A DNA stretch of 64,000 nucleotides from the NCBI RefSeq assembly GCF_034424545.1, contig NZ_CP139971.1, positions 186,001-250,000 of the forward strand. Direction: 5' to 3'. The position numbers were made by a program, and so were the translations under genes. The notes beneath the pieces were generated by a model that worked only from the letters and a program-made list of their open reading frames with translations, did not search any database and was not told the origin of the DNA. This DNA comes from Trinickia caryophylli (GTDB lineage Bacteria > Pseudomonadota > Gammaproteobacteria > Burkholderiales > Burkholderiaceae). Shown piece by piece: positions 8,034 through 16,528 of the stretch; position 1 is the first letter of the stretch; every line of letters begins with the position of its first letter.

Positions 8034-9155
8034 TTACCGCCACGTCATGCCGTCGCACAATACATCCGTGCGCGTCTCTTCCGGAATCGGTACATCGGCC
8101 AGCGCGGCGGCTTCGCGATAAAGCGCCGTCTGGTTGATGGCGGCGGCCACGGCCGCGTCCTGCTCGGCCGTGGTGGGCTCGCCCTTGAGCAAACCCCAGC
8201 GCCGGTATTGCGCAATAAACCACCGCCCATCGGAAATGCGCGGATAGTTGACGGCGCCGCCCTCGAAGAACGCGACGGGCAGGGGAGGCTTGCCGAAGCG
8301 GCGGCCTCCTTCGCGCCCCACAAGCCGAGGTACGATGAGTTCGCGCGGCACGTCGAGCGCGTCGGCTTCGGCAAGCCACGGTGCAATTTCTTCTCGATGC
8401 GACGGCGTGTCCACCCATCGGCACGCTTCCAGCATCGTGCGAATCAGCGCGCGCGCCGTGGCCGGATAGCGCGAGACGAAGTCGCGCCGGCAGGCCAGCA
8501 CCTTTTCCGGGTGCCCAGGCCAGATCTCGCTCGTCGCGGCAACGGTTTCGCCCGCGCCGCTCGCTTCGGCCAGCGCATGCCAGGGTTCGCCCGCGCAGAA
8601 ACCGTCGAGCGTCTGGCGCGCCAGCGCATCGACCATCCGCGGCGGCGGAATCACCACGCTCTCGATGTCCTTGAGCGGATGCACGCCCTGGGCCGCGAGC
8701 CAATAGTAGAGCCACATCGCATGCGTGCCGGTGGGAAACGTCTGCGCAAAGACGGGCGTGCGTCCGAGCTTGGCGAGCGCGGCTTTCAGATCGCCGCCGG
8801 TCATGTCGAGCGCCCGGGCAAGCGGGGTCGAGAGCGTAATGGCCTGGCCGTTCCGGTTGAGCACCATCAGCACGGCCATGTCGGCCTGCGGCCCGCCGAT
8901 GCCGAGCTGCACGCCATAGACGAGCCCGTAAAGCGCGTGGGCTGCATCGAGTTCGCCCGATAGCAACTTGTCGCGTACGGCGGCCCAGGAGGGTTGCCGG
9001 CATAGTTCGAGCGTGAGCCCGTGCCGGTGCCCGAATTCGAGTACTTTGGCAGCCATGAGCGGCGCGGCGTCGGAAAGGGCGACGAACCCGAGCCGAAGGT
9101 GCGTCTTTTCGAGCACGGGCGACGGCTCGGCGTGGGCAAGCGTATCGGTATCCAT
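8034..9155 (-). CDS. nasS: NasS-like nitrate/nitrite sensor protein
   Basis: 373 residues of the NrtA/CmpA nitrate-binding family (LRLGFVALSDAAPLMAAK, FPTGTHAMWLYYWLAAQG, GFCAGEPW). It has no signal peptide or lipobox, so it is cytosolic, unlike transporter subunits. In characterised systems NasS holds NasT inactive and releases it when nitrate or nitrite binds. ATG 9155 has GAGG upstream and lies 2 bases after the nasT stop. As the last gene of the operon it would be made together with the enzymes it controls. No permease or ATPase of a nitrate importer is nearby. Confidence 0.88.
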   Translation of the reverse strand: MDTDTLAHAEPSPVLEKTHLRLGFVALSDAAPLMAAKVLEFGHRHGLTLELCRQPSWAAVRDKLLSGELDAAHALYGLVYGVQLGIGGPQADMAVLMVLNRNGQAITLSTPLARALDMTGGDLKAALAKLGRTPVFAQTFPTGTHAMWLYYWLAAQGVHPLKDIESVVIPPPRMVDALARQTLDGFCAGEPWHALAEASGAGETVAATSEIWPGHPEKVLACRRDFVSRYPATARALIRTMLEACRWVDTPSHREEIAPWLAEADALDVPRELIVPRLVGREGGRRFGKPPLPVAFFEGGAVNYPRISDGRWFIAQYRRWGLLKGEPTTAEQDAAVAAAINQTALYREAAALADVPIPEETRTDVLCDGMTWR

Positions 9156-9157
9156 CT

Positions 9158-9745
9158 CTACCTCGATGAGTCGGCCGCCTCGACGAGCCGGCGGGCGATC
9201 TCGGCGAGCCGTACGCCCGCGTCCATCGCGCGTTTGCGCAGCGTGGCGTAGGCGTCGTGCTCGGACATCTTGCCGCGCTCCATCAGAAGCCGTTTGGCGC
9301 GGTCGATCGTCTTGCGCTCGGCAAGCTCGCCTTCCACCTTCGCCAGGCGCTGCCGCAGCTTTTCCTCGTGCGCGAAGCGCGCGAGCGCCACTTCGAGAAT
9401 CGGCGCCAGCCGCTCGGGCGCCAGCCCTTCTGCCAAATAGGCGGTCACGCCCGCATCCACGGCCTCGCGGATCAACTGCTGATTCGCGTCGTGGCTGAAC
9501 ATCAGCACGGGCCGCGGGGCGGCTTCGTTCATGACGGCCAGGTTTTCGAGCGTGTCGCGCGAAGGCGATTCCGTATCGATGATGATGACGTCGGGCCGCT
9601 CGCGCTCGACTACTTTCGGCAAGGCCTGGGGCGTAGCCGCCTCGGCAAGCATTTCATAGCCGAGGCGTGCGAGGGCCTCGCGCATTTCGCCGATGGGTTT
9701 CTCGGTATCGGTGACGAGCAGGATGCGCAGCATCGATAAGCTCAT
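9158..9745 (-). CDS. nasT: NasT-like ANTAR transcription antiterminator
   Basis: 195 residues. An N-terminal receiver-like domain (LRILLVTDTEKPIGEM to about residue 120, with VIIIDTESP at the usual Asp site) is followed by a coiled segment. The C-terminal ANTAR RNA-binding domain (LAERKTIDRAKRLLMERGKM, YATLRKRAMD) completes it. ANTAR proteins bind paired hexaloop hairpins in mRNA leaders and prevent termination. Exactly such a leader lies before nirB at the head of this operon. ATG 9745 overlaps the nasA stop as ATGA. The REC-ANTAR form and the neighbouring nasS distinguish it from single-chain NasR. Confidence 0.92.
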   Translation of the reverse strand: MSLSMLRILLVTDTEKPIGEMREALARLGYEMLAEAATPQALPKVVERERPDVIIIDTESPSRDTLENLAVMNEAAPRPVLMFSHDANQQLIREAVDAGVTAYLAEGLAPERLAPILEVALARFAHEEKLRQRLAKVEGELAERKTIDRAKRLLMERGKMSEHDAYATLRKRAMDAGVRLAEIARRLVEAADSSR

Positions 9746-12459
9746 GCAACAGCTGTGGCGTTCATCAGTCTCTTGATTTCAGGGACACAGGAGCCGCAGA
9801 CAGTACCGCACCCGAGCGTCGATTTCAAATCGTCGAGACTCGCCTGTGCCGCGACGGCCTCTTCGATCTGCGTTTGCGTGACCTGCTTGCAGTTGCAGAC
9901 GATGCGCGCCCGGGGCGCAAGCGCGCGCAGCGCGTCCTCGCCGCCCGGCAGAAAAATCGTATGGCGCGGGCCCGGCCACGCGGTGCCCGAGCGGATCTGC
10001 TCGATCATCGCGCGCGCGCCGCTCGTCTCGCCCGTCAGCAAAAAACCGTCGATCACGTTGCCGTCGCTCCAGGCGACACGCTGCTCGCGGCCGCGGCGCG
10101 GGTCGCGGTATTCGAGCAGATCGTCGCCACGTGGCAATCCTAGCGCATCGTGCAGCTTTTCGACCCATTCGGGATGGGCGATGCCGTCCGCCGCCGAAAC
10201 GACGAGCAGGCCTTCGTCCTCGATGCGTACCGACGCGTAGCGGCGTTCGGCCAGCAGCGGCTGGACGGCCGCGCGCAACTGCTGCGTGTCGCCGCGTTTG
10301 GCGGCCACTACGCGCCACGGCAGGTCCGGTACCTCGATGCGCACGGCGGCATGTTTGAGCTCCGGCTGCCCGGAATACGGATCGACCGCGCCGATCGTCG
10401 CTTCGTTTACGCCCCCGCTGTTGAGGTACTGGCCGCTCCAGTGCATCGCGGCGAAAAGCGTGCCGGAACGGACGTCGTCCGACACTTCGAGCGGCAGCAC
10501 GACCTTGCCGCGCCGGCTTGCCACGCTCACGAGGTCGCCTTCCTTCAAGCCGCGCCGGGTGGCATCGCCGCGATGCATGACGACGGTCGCTTCGGGCGCA
10601 TGCGCGAAGAGTGCATCGGCGCGGCCCGTACGGCTCATGCCGTGCCACTGGTCGCGCAGCCGGCCCGTGACGAGCCGGAACGGATAACGCGCATCGGCCG
10701 ATTCGGCCACGGGCAGATAGGGCGTCAGCTGAAATTGCGCGCGGCCGTCGGCCGTCGCGAAACGGCCGTCGGTGTACCGGCGCGCCAGCCCGCTCGGTGC
10801 ATGCGCCACGTACGGCCATTGCCGAGGGCCTTGCTCTTCCAGCACCGCGTACGAAAGTCCACCGATGTCGAGATCGCGGCCGACCGTCAGCGTGCGATGT
10901 TCGTCGAAGATCTCGGCTGGCGAGCCATACGGAAAAAGGCCAGGGGCCGTATCGCCGCGGCTCGCTTCGTCTTGCGCGAGCCGGCGCTCGAGCCGCCGCG
11001 CGACTTCGGCAACGATCCACCAGTCGGGCCGCGCTTCGCCGGGCGCGTCGATGGCGGGCCGCACGCGCGAGATCCGGCGCTCCGAATTGGTCACGGTGCC
11101 CGATTTCTCGCCCCAGGTGGACGCGGGCAGCAGTACGTCGGCGTAGGGCACCGTATCGGTCTGCGTGAACGCTTCCTGCACGACGACGAACTCCGCCGTC
11201 TTCAACGCCTTGCGCACGCGTGCGATATCGGGCATCGAATGAACCGGGTTCGTGCAGGCGATCCATACGGCCTTGATCCGGCCGTCGGCGATCGCATCGA
11301 ACATCTCGACGGCGGGCATCCCCGGCCGATCGGACAGGCCTTGCACGCCCCACAGCGCCTCGACTTCGGCGCGGTGCGCAGCATTGCCGATGTCGCGGTG
11401 CGCGGCGAGCATCGTGGCCATGCCGCCCACCTCGCGCCCGCCCATTGCGTTGGGCTGGCCCGTGAGCGAGAACGGTCCCGCGCCGGGCCGGCCGATCTGC
11501 CGCGTGGCGAGATGCAGATTGATCAGCGAGAGGTTCTTGTCCGTGCCATGGCTCGACTGATTGAGCCCCATGCAATAGAGCGACAGCGTGGCCGGGCTCG
11601 CCGCGAACCATTCGGCGGCCCGAATCAGGTCTTGCTCGGCAATGCCGCAAATGCCGGCTGCCACGCGCGGCGAATACTCGCGCACGAGCGCCTTCAGTTC
11701 AGCGAAGCCGTGCGTGTGCGCGTCGATGAAATGCCGGTCGAGCATCCCCTCCCAGATGAGGTGATGGAGCATGCCGTTGAAGAGCGCCACGTCGGTGCCC
11801 GGCTGAATCGCGAGATGCAGGTCGGCAAGCGCTGCCACGTCGGTGCGGCGCGGATCGACGACGATCCACCGAATGGACGGGTTCTTCGCTTTGGCATCTT
11901 CGAGCCGGCGAAACAGCACGGGGTGCGCATAGGGCATGTTGCTGCCCGCGAAGAGCACCGTCTGCGCCAGTTCGAGGTCTTCGTAGCAGGTCGGGGGGCC
12001 GTCCGCACCGAACGCCTTTTTATAGGCCGTGACGGCACTCGACATGCAAAGCCGCGAGTTCGTGTCGATGTTGTTCGTGCGCACGAGCCCCTTGGCCAGC
12101 TTGTTGAAGACGTAGTAGTCCTCGGTCAGCAGTTGCCCGGAGATGTAAAAGGCGACGGCGTCCGGCCCGTGGCGCTCGATGATGTCGGCGAAGCGTTCGG
12201 CCACGTGGTCGAGCGCGCTCGACCAGTCCACGGGCTCGCGTGCCGCGTCGCGCTGTGTGCGCAGCTCGGGCTGCAGCGCGCGGCCCGCCGTCGTGGCCGC
12301 CGTGAGCGGCAACGTGCGGCCTTTCGTGCAGAGCCGACCGAAATTGGCGGGATGGTCAGGATCGCCGGCAATGCCGGTGATGCGGCCATCCTCCGCCTCG
12401 ATCAGCACACCGCAGCCTACGCCGCAGTAGCAACAGGTCGAGCGCGTGACGGTTTTCAT
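9742..12459 (-). CDS. nasA: Assimilatory nitrate reductase, catalytic subunit
   Basis: 905 residues of the molybdopterin oxidoreductase superfamily; reduces nitrate to nitrite in the cytoplasm. The N-terminus has the [4Fe-4S] motif CCYCGVGCGVL...LCTKG (residues about 8-46). The Mo-bisMGD domains follow, and the dinucleotide-binding fold lies near 590-710. The last 60 residues form a BFD-like [2Fe-2S] domain (CNCKQV ... GCGTVCGSC), which accepts electrons and is typical of proteobacterial NasA. No flavoprotein NasC is present, so the electron donor is unknown. GGAGG precedes the ATG. It follows nirD by 16 bases and overlaps nasT. Confidence 0.95.
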   Translation of the reverse strand: MKTVTRSTCCYCGVGCGVLIEAEDGRITGIAGDPDHPANFGRLCTKGRTLPLTAATTAGRALQPELRTQRDAAREPVDWSSALDHVAERFADIIERHGPDAVAFYISGQLLTEDYYVFNKLAKGLVRTNNIDTNSRLCMSSAVTAYKKAFGADGPPTCYEDLELAQTVLFAGSNMPYAHPVLFRRLEDAKAKNPSIRWIVVDPRRTDVAALADLHLAIQPGTDVALFNGMLHHLIWEGMLDRHFIDAHTHGFAELKALVREYSPRVAAGICGIAEQDLIRAAEWFAASPATLSLYCMGLNQSSHGTDKNLSLINLHLATRQIGRPGAGPFSLTGQPNAMGGREVGGMATMLAAHRDIGNAAHRAEVEALWGVQGLSDRPGMPAVEMFDAIADGRIKAVWIACTNPVHSMPDIARVRKALKTAEFVVVQEAFTQTDTVPYADVLLPASTWGEKSGTVTNSERRISRVRPAIDAPGEARPDWWIVAEVARRLERRLAQDEASRGDTAPGLFPYGSPAEIFDEHRTLTVGRDLDIGGLSYAVLEEQGPRQWPYVAHAPSGLARRYTDGRFATADGRAQFQLTPYLPVAESADARYPFRLVTGRLRDQWHGMSRTGRADALFAHAPEATVVMHRGDATRRGLKEGDLVSVASRRGKVVLPLEVSDDVRSGTLFAAMHWSGQYLNSGGVNEATIGAVDPYSGQPELKHAAVRIEVPDLPWRVVAAKRGDTQQLRAAVQPLLAERRYASVRIEDEGLLVVSAADGIAHPEWVEKLHDALGLPRGDDLLEYRDPRRGREQRVAWSDGNVIDGFLLTGETSGARAMIEQIRSGTAWPGPRHTIFLPGGEDALRALAPRARIVCNCKQVTQTQIEEAVAAQASLDDLKSTLGCGTVCGSCVPEIKRLMNATAVA

Positions 12460-12475
12460 GCGTTTATCGCCTCCG

Positions 12476-12802
12476 TCAGGCGAGGCAGAGGTACACGGCG
12501 TCGCCGTCGACTTTCACGGGGAAGCGCCGGGCGCAGCCTTCGTCGGGTGCGCGCGCTTCGCCCGTGGCGAGCTCGATGTTCCAGCTGTGCAGTGGGCACG
12601 TCACGGCCTTGCCATGCACGATGCCCTGCGAAAGCGCACCGCCCTTGTGCGGACAGTGATCGAGCAGCGCGAACACTTCGTCGTCGGAGGTCCTGAATAT
12701 CGCGATGTCCCCATCGGCGCGCTTCAGAACACGGCTGCCGAGCCGCGGAATGTCCGACACCTGGCAGACGTGAGTCCAGTTGGGGAGAGTCGAGCGATCC
12801 AT
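12476..12802 (-). CDS. nirD: Nitrite reductase (NADH) small subunit, Rieske-type
   Basis: 108 residues. The Rieske-like fold carries CPHKGGALSQG and CPLHSWNIELATGEA, so both Cys-His pairs are present and a [2Fe-2S] cluster is likely; some NirD proteins lack it. It partners NirB in reducing nitrite to ammonium. Two adjacent ATGs (12805 and 12802) follow AAGGA; 12802 has the better spacing. It lies 10 bases after nirB. Confidence 0.93.
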   Translation of the reverse strand: MDRSTLPNWTHVCQVSDIPRLGSRVLKRADGDIAIFRTSDDEVFALLDHCPHKGGALSQGIVHGKAVTCPLHSWNIELATGEARAPDEGCARRFPVKVDGDAVYLCLA

Positions 12803-12812
12803 CATGCAATCC

Positions 12813-15245
12813 TTATTCGATAACCGTGAGCGGAATGTATTCGCGTTGCTGCGTGCCTTCGATGCGCGCGTGCCACGGATCGGGCAGGCCGTCGAGCGAG
12901 TACAGCAGCCGCTCGTAGAGCGCCTTGCGGTTCGCCGCATCTTCGACGATCTTGCGCTTCACGTAGTCGAGCCCCACGCGTGCGAGATAGTGAACGGTGC
13001 GATCGAGGTAATGCGCTTCTTCTCGATAGAGCTGCAGGAAGGCGCCTGTATATTCCTTCACCTCTTCCGGCGTCTTCACCTTGGCGAGGAACTGCGCGAC
13101 CTCGGTCTTGATGCCGCCGTTACCGCCGACGTAAAGCTCCCAGCCGCTATCCACGGCGATGACGCCGACGTCCTTGATGCCGGCTTCGGCGCAGTTGCGC
13201 GGGCAGCCCGAGACGGCCAGCTTCACTTTGTGGGGCGACCACATATTCGCGAGCATCGTCTCGAGATCGATGCCCATCTGCGTGCTGTTTTGCGTGCCGA
13301 AGCGGCAGAATTCGCTGCCCACGCACGTCTTCACCGTGCGGATCGATTTGCCGTAGGCATGCCCCGACTGCATGCCGAGGTCCTTCCAGACGTTGACGAG
13401 ATCTTCCTTCTTCACGCCGAGCAAGTCGATACGCTGGCCGCCCGTGACCTTCACCATCGGGATGTTGTATTTGTCGGCCACGTCGGCGATGCGGCGCAGC
13501 TCGTCGGGCGTCGTCACGCCGCCTTTCATCTGCGGCACGACCGAGAAGGTATTGTCCTTCTGGATGTTGGCGTGCACGCGCTCGTTGACGAAGCGGCTTT
13601 GCGGATCGTCGGCGGCTTCGTGCGGCCAGGTGGAGATCAAGTAATAGTTGATCGCCGGGCGGCACGTGGCGCAGCCATTCGGCGTACGCCATTCGAGGAA
13701 ATCGTAGACGGCCTGATGCGTCAGCAGCTTTTGCTCGCGGATGGCCTTGCGCAGTTCGTCGTGCGTGCGCTCCGTGCAGGCGCACACGGCCTTCGTCTTC
13801 GGCGTTTCCTGGAAGCTCGTGCCGACCGTGCTCATGAGGATCTGTTCGACGAGGCCCGAGCACGAGCCGCAGGAACTCGCGGCCTTCGTGTGTTTTTTCA
13901 CGTCGTCTAGCGTGAAAAGACCCTTCTCGGTGATCGCCTTGACGATCGTGCCCTTGCATACGCCGTTGCAGCCGCACACTTCGTCGCTGTCGGCCATGGA
14001 CGCGGCGCGGTTGTGGCCTTGCACGCCGCTGTCGCCGATGCTCGATTCGCCGAACATGAGCCGGTCGCGCAGCTCGCCGAGCTTGCGCCCCTCGCGCAGC
14101 AGCTTGAAGTACCAGGCGCCGTCGCTCGTATCGCCATACAGGCATGCGCCCACGAGGCGGTCGTCCTCGATCACGAGCTTCTTGTAGACGCCGCCGGCCG
14201 GATCCGACATGACGATCTGCTCGGTGTTCTCGCCGCCGACGAAGTCCCCAGCCGAGAAGAGGTCGATACCCGTGACCTTGAGCTTCGTCGAAAGCACCGA
14301 GCCCTTGTACGTGCCGATGCCCATCAGCGCGAGGTGGTTCGCGCAGACCTTCGCCTGTTCGAAGAGCGGTGCGACGAGACCATAGGCAATGCCGCGGTGG
14401 CTCACGCATTCGCCCACGGCATAGATGCGCGGATCGTACGTCTGCAGTGTGTCGTTGACCACGATGCCGCGATTGCAATAGAGCCCGGCCTGTTCGGCGA
14501 GTGTCGTGTTCGGCCGAATGCCGGCCGCCATGACCACGAGATCGGCCGCGACTTCGTCGCCGTCCTTGAAGCGAACCGCCGTGACTTCGCCGGCTTCGTT
14601 GCCGACGATCTCGGTCGTCGCCTTGGACAGCAGGAAGTTGAGCCCGCGCGCTTCGAGCGAGCGCTGCAGCAGCTTGCCGGCGCTCGTGTCGAGCTGGCGT
14701 TCGAGCAACGTCGCGGCGAGGTGCACGACCGTCACTTCCATGCCGCGCAGCTTCAGGCCGTTTGCCGCCTCGAGCCCGAGCAGGCCGCCGCCGATCACGA
14801 CGGCATGACGCTTCACGTTCGCGGCGTCGATCATCGCCTGCGTGTCGTGGATGTCGCGATAGGTGATGACGCCCTTGAGCTGTGCACCCGGCACGGGCAG
14901 GATGAACGGCTGCGAGCCCGTGGCGATCAGCAGGCGGTCGTAGGGTGCTTCCGTGCCGTCTTCGGCCACGACGCAGCGGCGCTTGCGGTCGATGCGCGCG
15001 ATGGCCTTGCCGAGATGCAGATTGATGCCGTTCTGAGCATACCAATCGAGCGGATTGAGCACGATGTCGTCGAACGTCTGCTCGCCCGCGAGCACCGGCG
15101 AAAGCAGAATCCGGTTGTAGTTCGGATGCGGCTCGGCGCCGAACACGGTGATGTCGTAGTGATCAGGCGCCAGCGCGAGCAGCTCCTCGATCGTGCGGAT
15201 ACCGGCCATCCCGTTGCCGATCACGACGAGTCGTGGCTTCATCAT
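12813..15245 (-). CDS. nirB: Nitrite reductase (NADH) large subunit
   Basis: 810 residues from ATG 15245, chosen for GAAGGAG 8 bases upstream; longer frames lack a ribosome site and run into the leader RNA. Order: FAD/NAD oxidoreductase (VVIGNGMAGIRT, about 1-330), BFD-like [2Fe-2S] regions with CGCNGVCKG and CGSCSG near 420-460 and a second pair near 500-545, then the sulfite/nitrite reductase half. The siroheme-[4Fe-4S] cysteines are in CVGSEFCR (about 638) and CPRNC (about 680). It carries out six-electron reduction of nitrite to ammonium with NADH. It is the first gene of the operon and is preceded by a long regulated leader. Confidence 0.95.
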   Translation of the reverse strand: MMKPRLVVIGNGMAGIRTIEELLALAPDHYDITVFGAEPHPNYNRILLSPVLAGEQTFDDIVLNPLDWYAQNGINLHLGKAIARIDRKRRCVVAEDGTEAPYDRLLIATGSQPFILPVPGAQLKGVITYRDIHDTQAMIDAANVKRHAVVIGGGLLGLEAANGLKLRGMEVTVVHLAATLLERQLDTSAGKLLQRSLEARGLNFLLSKATTEIVGNEAGEVTAVRFKDGDEVAADLVVMAAGIRPNTTLAEQAGLYCNRGIVVNDTLQTYDPRIYAVGECVSHRGIAYGLVAPLFEQAKVCANHLALMGIGTYKGSVLSTKLKVTGIDLFSAGDFVGGENTEQIVMSDPAGGVYKKLVIEDDRLVGACLYGDTSDGAWYFKLLREGRKLGELRDRLMFGESSIGDSGVQGHNRAASMADSDEVCGCNGVCKGTIVKAITEKGLFTLDDVKKHTKAASSCGSCSGLVEQILMSTVGTSFQETPKTKAVCACTERTHDELRKAIREQKLLTHQAVYDFLEWRTPNGCATCRPAINYYLISTWPHEAADDPQSRFVNERVHANIQKDNTFSVVPQMKGGVTTPDELRRIADVADKYNIPMVKVTGGQRIDLLGVKKEDLVNVWKDLGMQSGHAYGKSIRTVKTCVGSEFCRFGTQNSTQMGIDLETMLANMWSPHKVKLAVSGCPRNCAEAGIKDVGVIAVDSGWELYVGGNGGIKTEVAQFLAKVKTPEEVKEYTGAFLQLYREEAHYLDRTVHYLARVGLDYVKRKIVEDAANRKALYERLLYSLDGLPDPWHARIEGTQQREYIPLTVIE

Positions 15246-15312
15246 CGTTGTTGCTCCTTCAAGCGTGGGGCGTCGCAGCGTCGTTGCTCGACTGAATAAT
15301 CGGAGTCGCATG

Positions 15313-15362
15313 CGCAAAACGAAACGGCGTCCGCTCGTGCCGGTACACGAGGGGACGCCGTT
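15313..15362 (-). terminator. Leader terminator (attenuator) before nirB
   Basis: On the minus strand AACGGCGTCC pairs with GGACGCCGTT, enclosing a second perfect stem (CTCGTG / CACGAG, hexaloop). TTCGTTTTGC follows immediately. This is a strong intrinsic terminator 68 bases before the nirB start and downstream of the ANTAR hairpins. Without NasT it should stop transcription before the structural genes. Confidence 0.85.
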
Positions 15363-15374
15363 GTCCTCGAAACG

Positions 15375-15439
15375 AACGCGATGAAGCATCGATGCCGCAC
15401 CGCGTTTTGAATTGCATGCATCCCGACACCGTTGCCGGG
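15375..15439 (-). promoter_or_regulatory. Two-hairpin ANTAR RNA element (NasT target)
   Basis: P1 is 15422-15439: a 6-bp stem closing the hexaloop AACGGU. P2 is 15375-15406: an AACGCG / CGCGUU outer stem, then a weaker inner stem closing the hexaloop AUCGAU. Both loops have A at position 1 and G at position 4, the two positions recognised by ANTAR domains. They are separated by 15 bases and followed by a terminator, the published architecture of NasR/NasT/EutV target leaders. An ANTAR protein is encoded in the same operon. The exact antitermination pairing cannot be settled by eye. Confidence 0.85.
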
Positions 15440-15453
15440 TACGCGGGCGTTAA

Positions 15454-15469
15454 TGCAAAGGGCGTGCCA
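15454..15469 (-). promoter_or_regulatory. Sigma-54 (RpoN) promoter of the nitrate operon
   Basis: The minus strand reads TGGCACGCCCTTTGCA, a match to the -24/-12 consensus TGGCAC-N5-TTGCA with the correct 12-base GG-to-GC spacing. The predicted start is about 15443, four bases before the first ANTAR hairpin. The RNA therefore begins almost exactly with the NasT target. Confidence 0.85.
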
Positions 15470-15545
15470 ACGAGCCGGAACGGCCGCCGCAAAAGGGTTT
15501 GCTGGCCACGTGCACCGCGCGCAGGCACGCGGTGCCCTGCGCTGT

Positions 15546-15562
15546 TGCACCGCAGCAGTGCA
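15546..15562. promoter_or_regulatory. NtrC-type enhancer site
   Basis: TGCAC-N7-GTGCA is an inverted repeat matching the NtrC consensus TGCACC-N5-GGTGCA with one mismatch. Its centre is about 111 bases upstream of the predicted start, a normal distance for an NtrC enhancer. A weaker half-site pair (TGCACC 15511-15516, GGTGCC 15531-15536) lies between it and the promoter. Confidence 0.65.
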
Positions 15563-15842
15563 CTGGCGGCGGGACGTCGCACCCCTTCGGCGCGGGCTCG
15601 TGCGAGTTCGGTGCGCGTAATGACGCAGCCGTCGTCTGCCGGCGGCTATAATTCGGAGCCTCATCCCCGTGCCTTGCGGTGTGTCAGCCGGAGTTGGCGC
15701 TTTAGCGCCGAGTCCCGCCAACGGGGCATCGATCCGGGGCGGCGTTTTTGGCGCCCGCTCCGATCCTGCCGTGACGGCGGCAAGCATCGCTTGCGCATGG
15801 ATTTCCCAGGTTTGCCAACGCAAGAGACCAAGGAGGTTCCAC

Positions 15843-16496
15843 ATGACCATCCGAATCGGTGACGAAGCACCCGACTTCACTGCCGAAACGACCGAAGGAA
15901 CGATCAACTTTCACGAGTGGATCGGCAACGGCTGGGCAATCCTGTTCTCGCATCCGAAGGATTTCACGCCGGTGTGCACGACTGAACTCGGCTATATGGC
16001 GCGGCTCAAGCCTGAATTCGACAAGCGCAATACGAAGATCATCGGCCTGAGCGTGGACCCGGTCAGCGATCACGAGAAATGGGTCGGCGATATCGCGGAA
16101 ACGCAGGGCACACCGGTCAACTACCCGATGATCGGCGACCACGATCTCAACGTCGCGAAGCTCTACGACATGATCCACCCGAACGCGAGCGGCGGCCCGC
16201 GCACGGCCGTGGACAACGCCACGGTACGCTCGGTGTTCATCGTAGGCCCGGACAAGAAGGTGAAGGCGATGCTCGTCTACCCGATGAGCGCGGGCCGCAA
16301 TTTCGACGAAGTGCTGCGCCTGCTCGACGCACTGCAGCTCAACGCGAAGCATGCGGTGGCCACGCCCGTGAACTGGCGCCCCGGCGACGACGTCATTATC
16401 CCCACGTCGGTCTCGGACGAAGAGGCCAAAAAGAAGTACCCGGAAGGCTTCAAGACGCTCAAGCCGTACCTGCGCACGGTTGCGCAGCCTAAGTAA
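15843..16496 (+). CDS. 1-Cys peroxiredoxin (AhpC/TSA family, Prx6 type)
   Basis: 217 residues from ATG 15843, set by AAGGAGG just upstream; the longer open frame has no ribosome site. HPKDFTPVCTTELG carries the peroxidatic cysteine in the PxxxTxxC motif. The long C-terminal extension (GDDVIIPTSVSDEEAKKKYP) is typical of Prx6/AhpE-like enzymes, and no resolving cysteine pair is seen. It should reduce hydrogen peroxide and organic peroxides in the cytoplasm. A CTATAAT -10-like element lies at about 15646. Upstream the gap to nirB holds the nitrate operon control region. Confidence 0.93.
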   Translation: MTIRIGDEAPDFTAETTEGTINFHEWIGNGWAILFSHPKDFTPVCTTELGYMARLKPEFDKRNTKIIGLSVDPVSDHEKWVGDIAETQGTPVNYPMIGDHDLNVAKLYDMIHPNASGGPRTAVDNATVRSVFIVGPDKKVKAMLVYPMSAGRNFDEVLRLLDALQLNAKHAVATPVNWRPGDDVIIPTSVSDEEAKKKYPEGFKTLKPYLRTVAQPK

Positions 16497-16506
16497 CGAT
16501 GCCTGC

Positions 16507-16528
16507 GAGCGGGCCGTCGAGCCCGCTC
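16507..16528. terminator. Hairpin between convergent peroxiredoxin and chrA
   Basis: GAGCGGGC and GCCCGCTC form a perfect 8-bp stem around a 6-base loop, 10 bases after the peroxiredoxin stop and touching the chrA stop codon. There is no T-tract on either strand, so termination strength is uncertain. Confidence 0.4.

Noticed and set aside
10150..12696. Long open frame (848 codons) on the plus strand opposite nasA and nirD
   Set aside because: It mirrors codon bias of the real GC-rich gene on the other strand, has no family signature and would cover two well-conserved genes.
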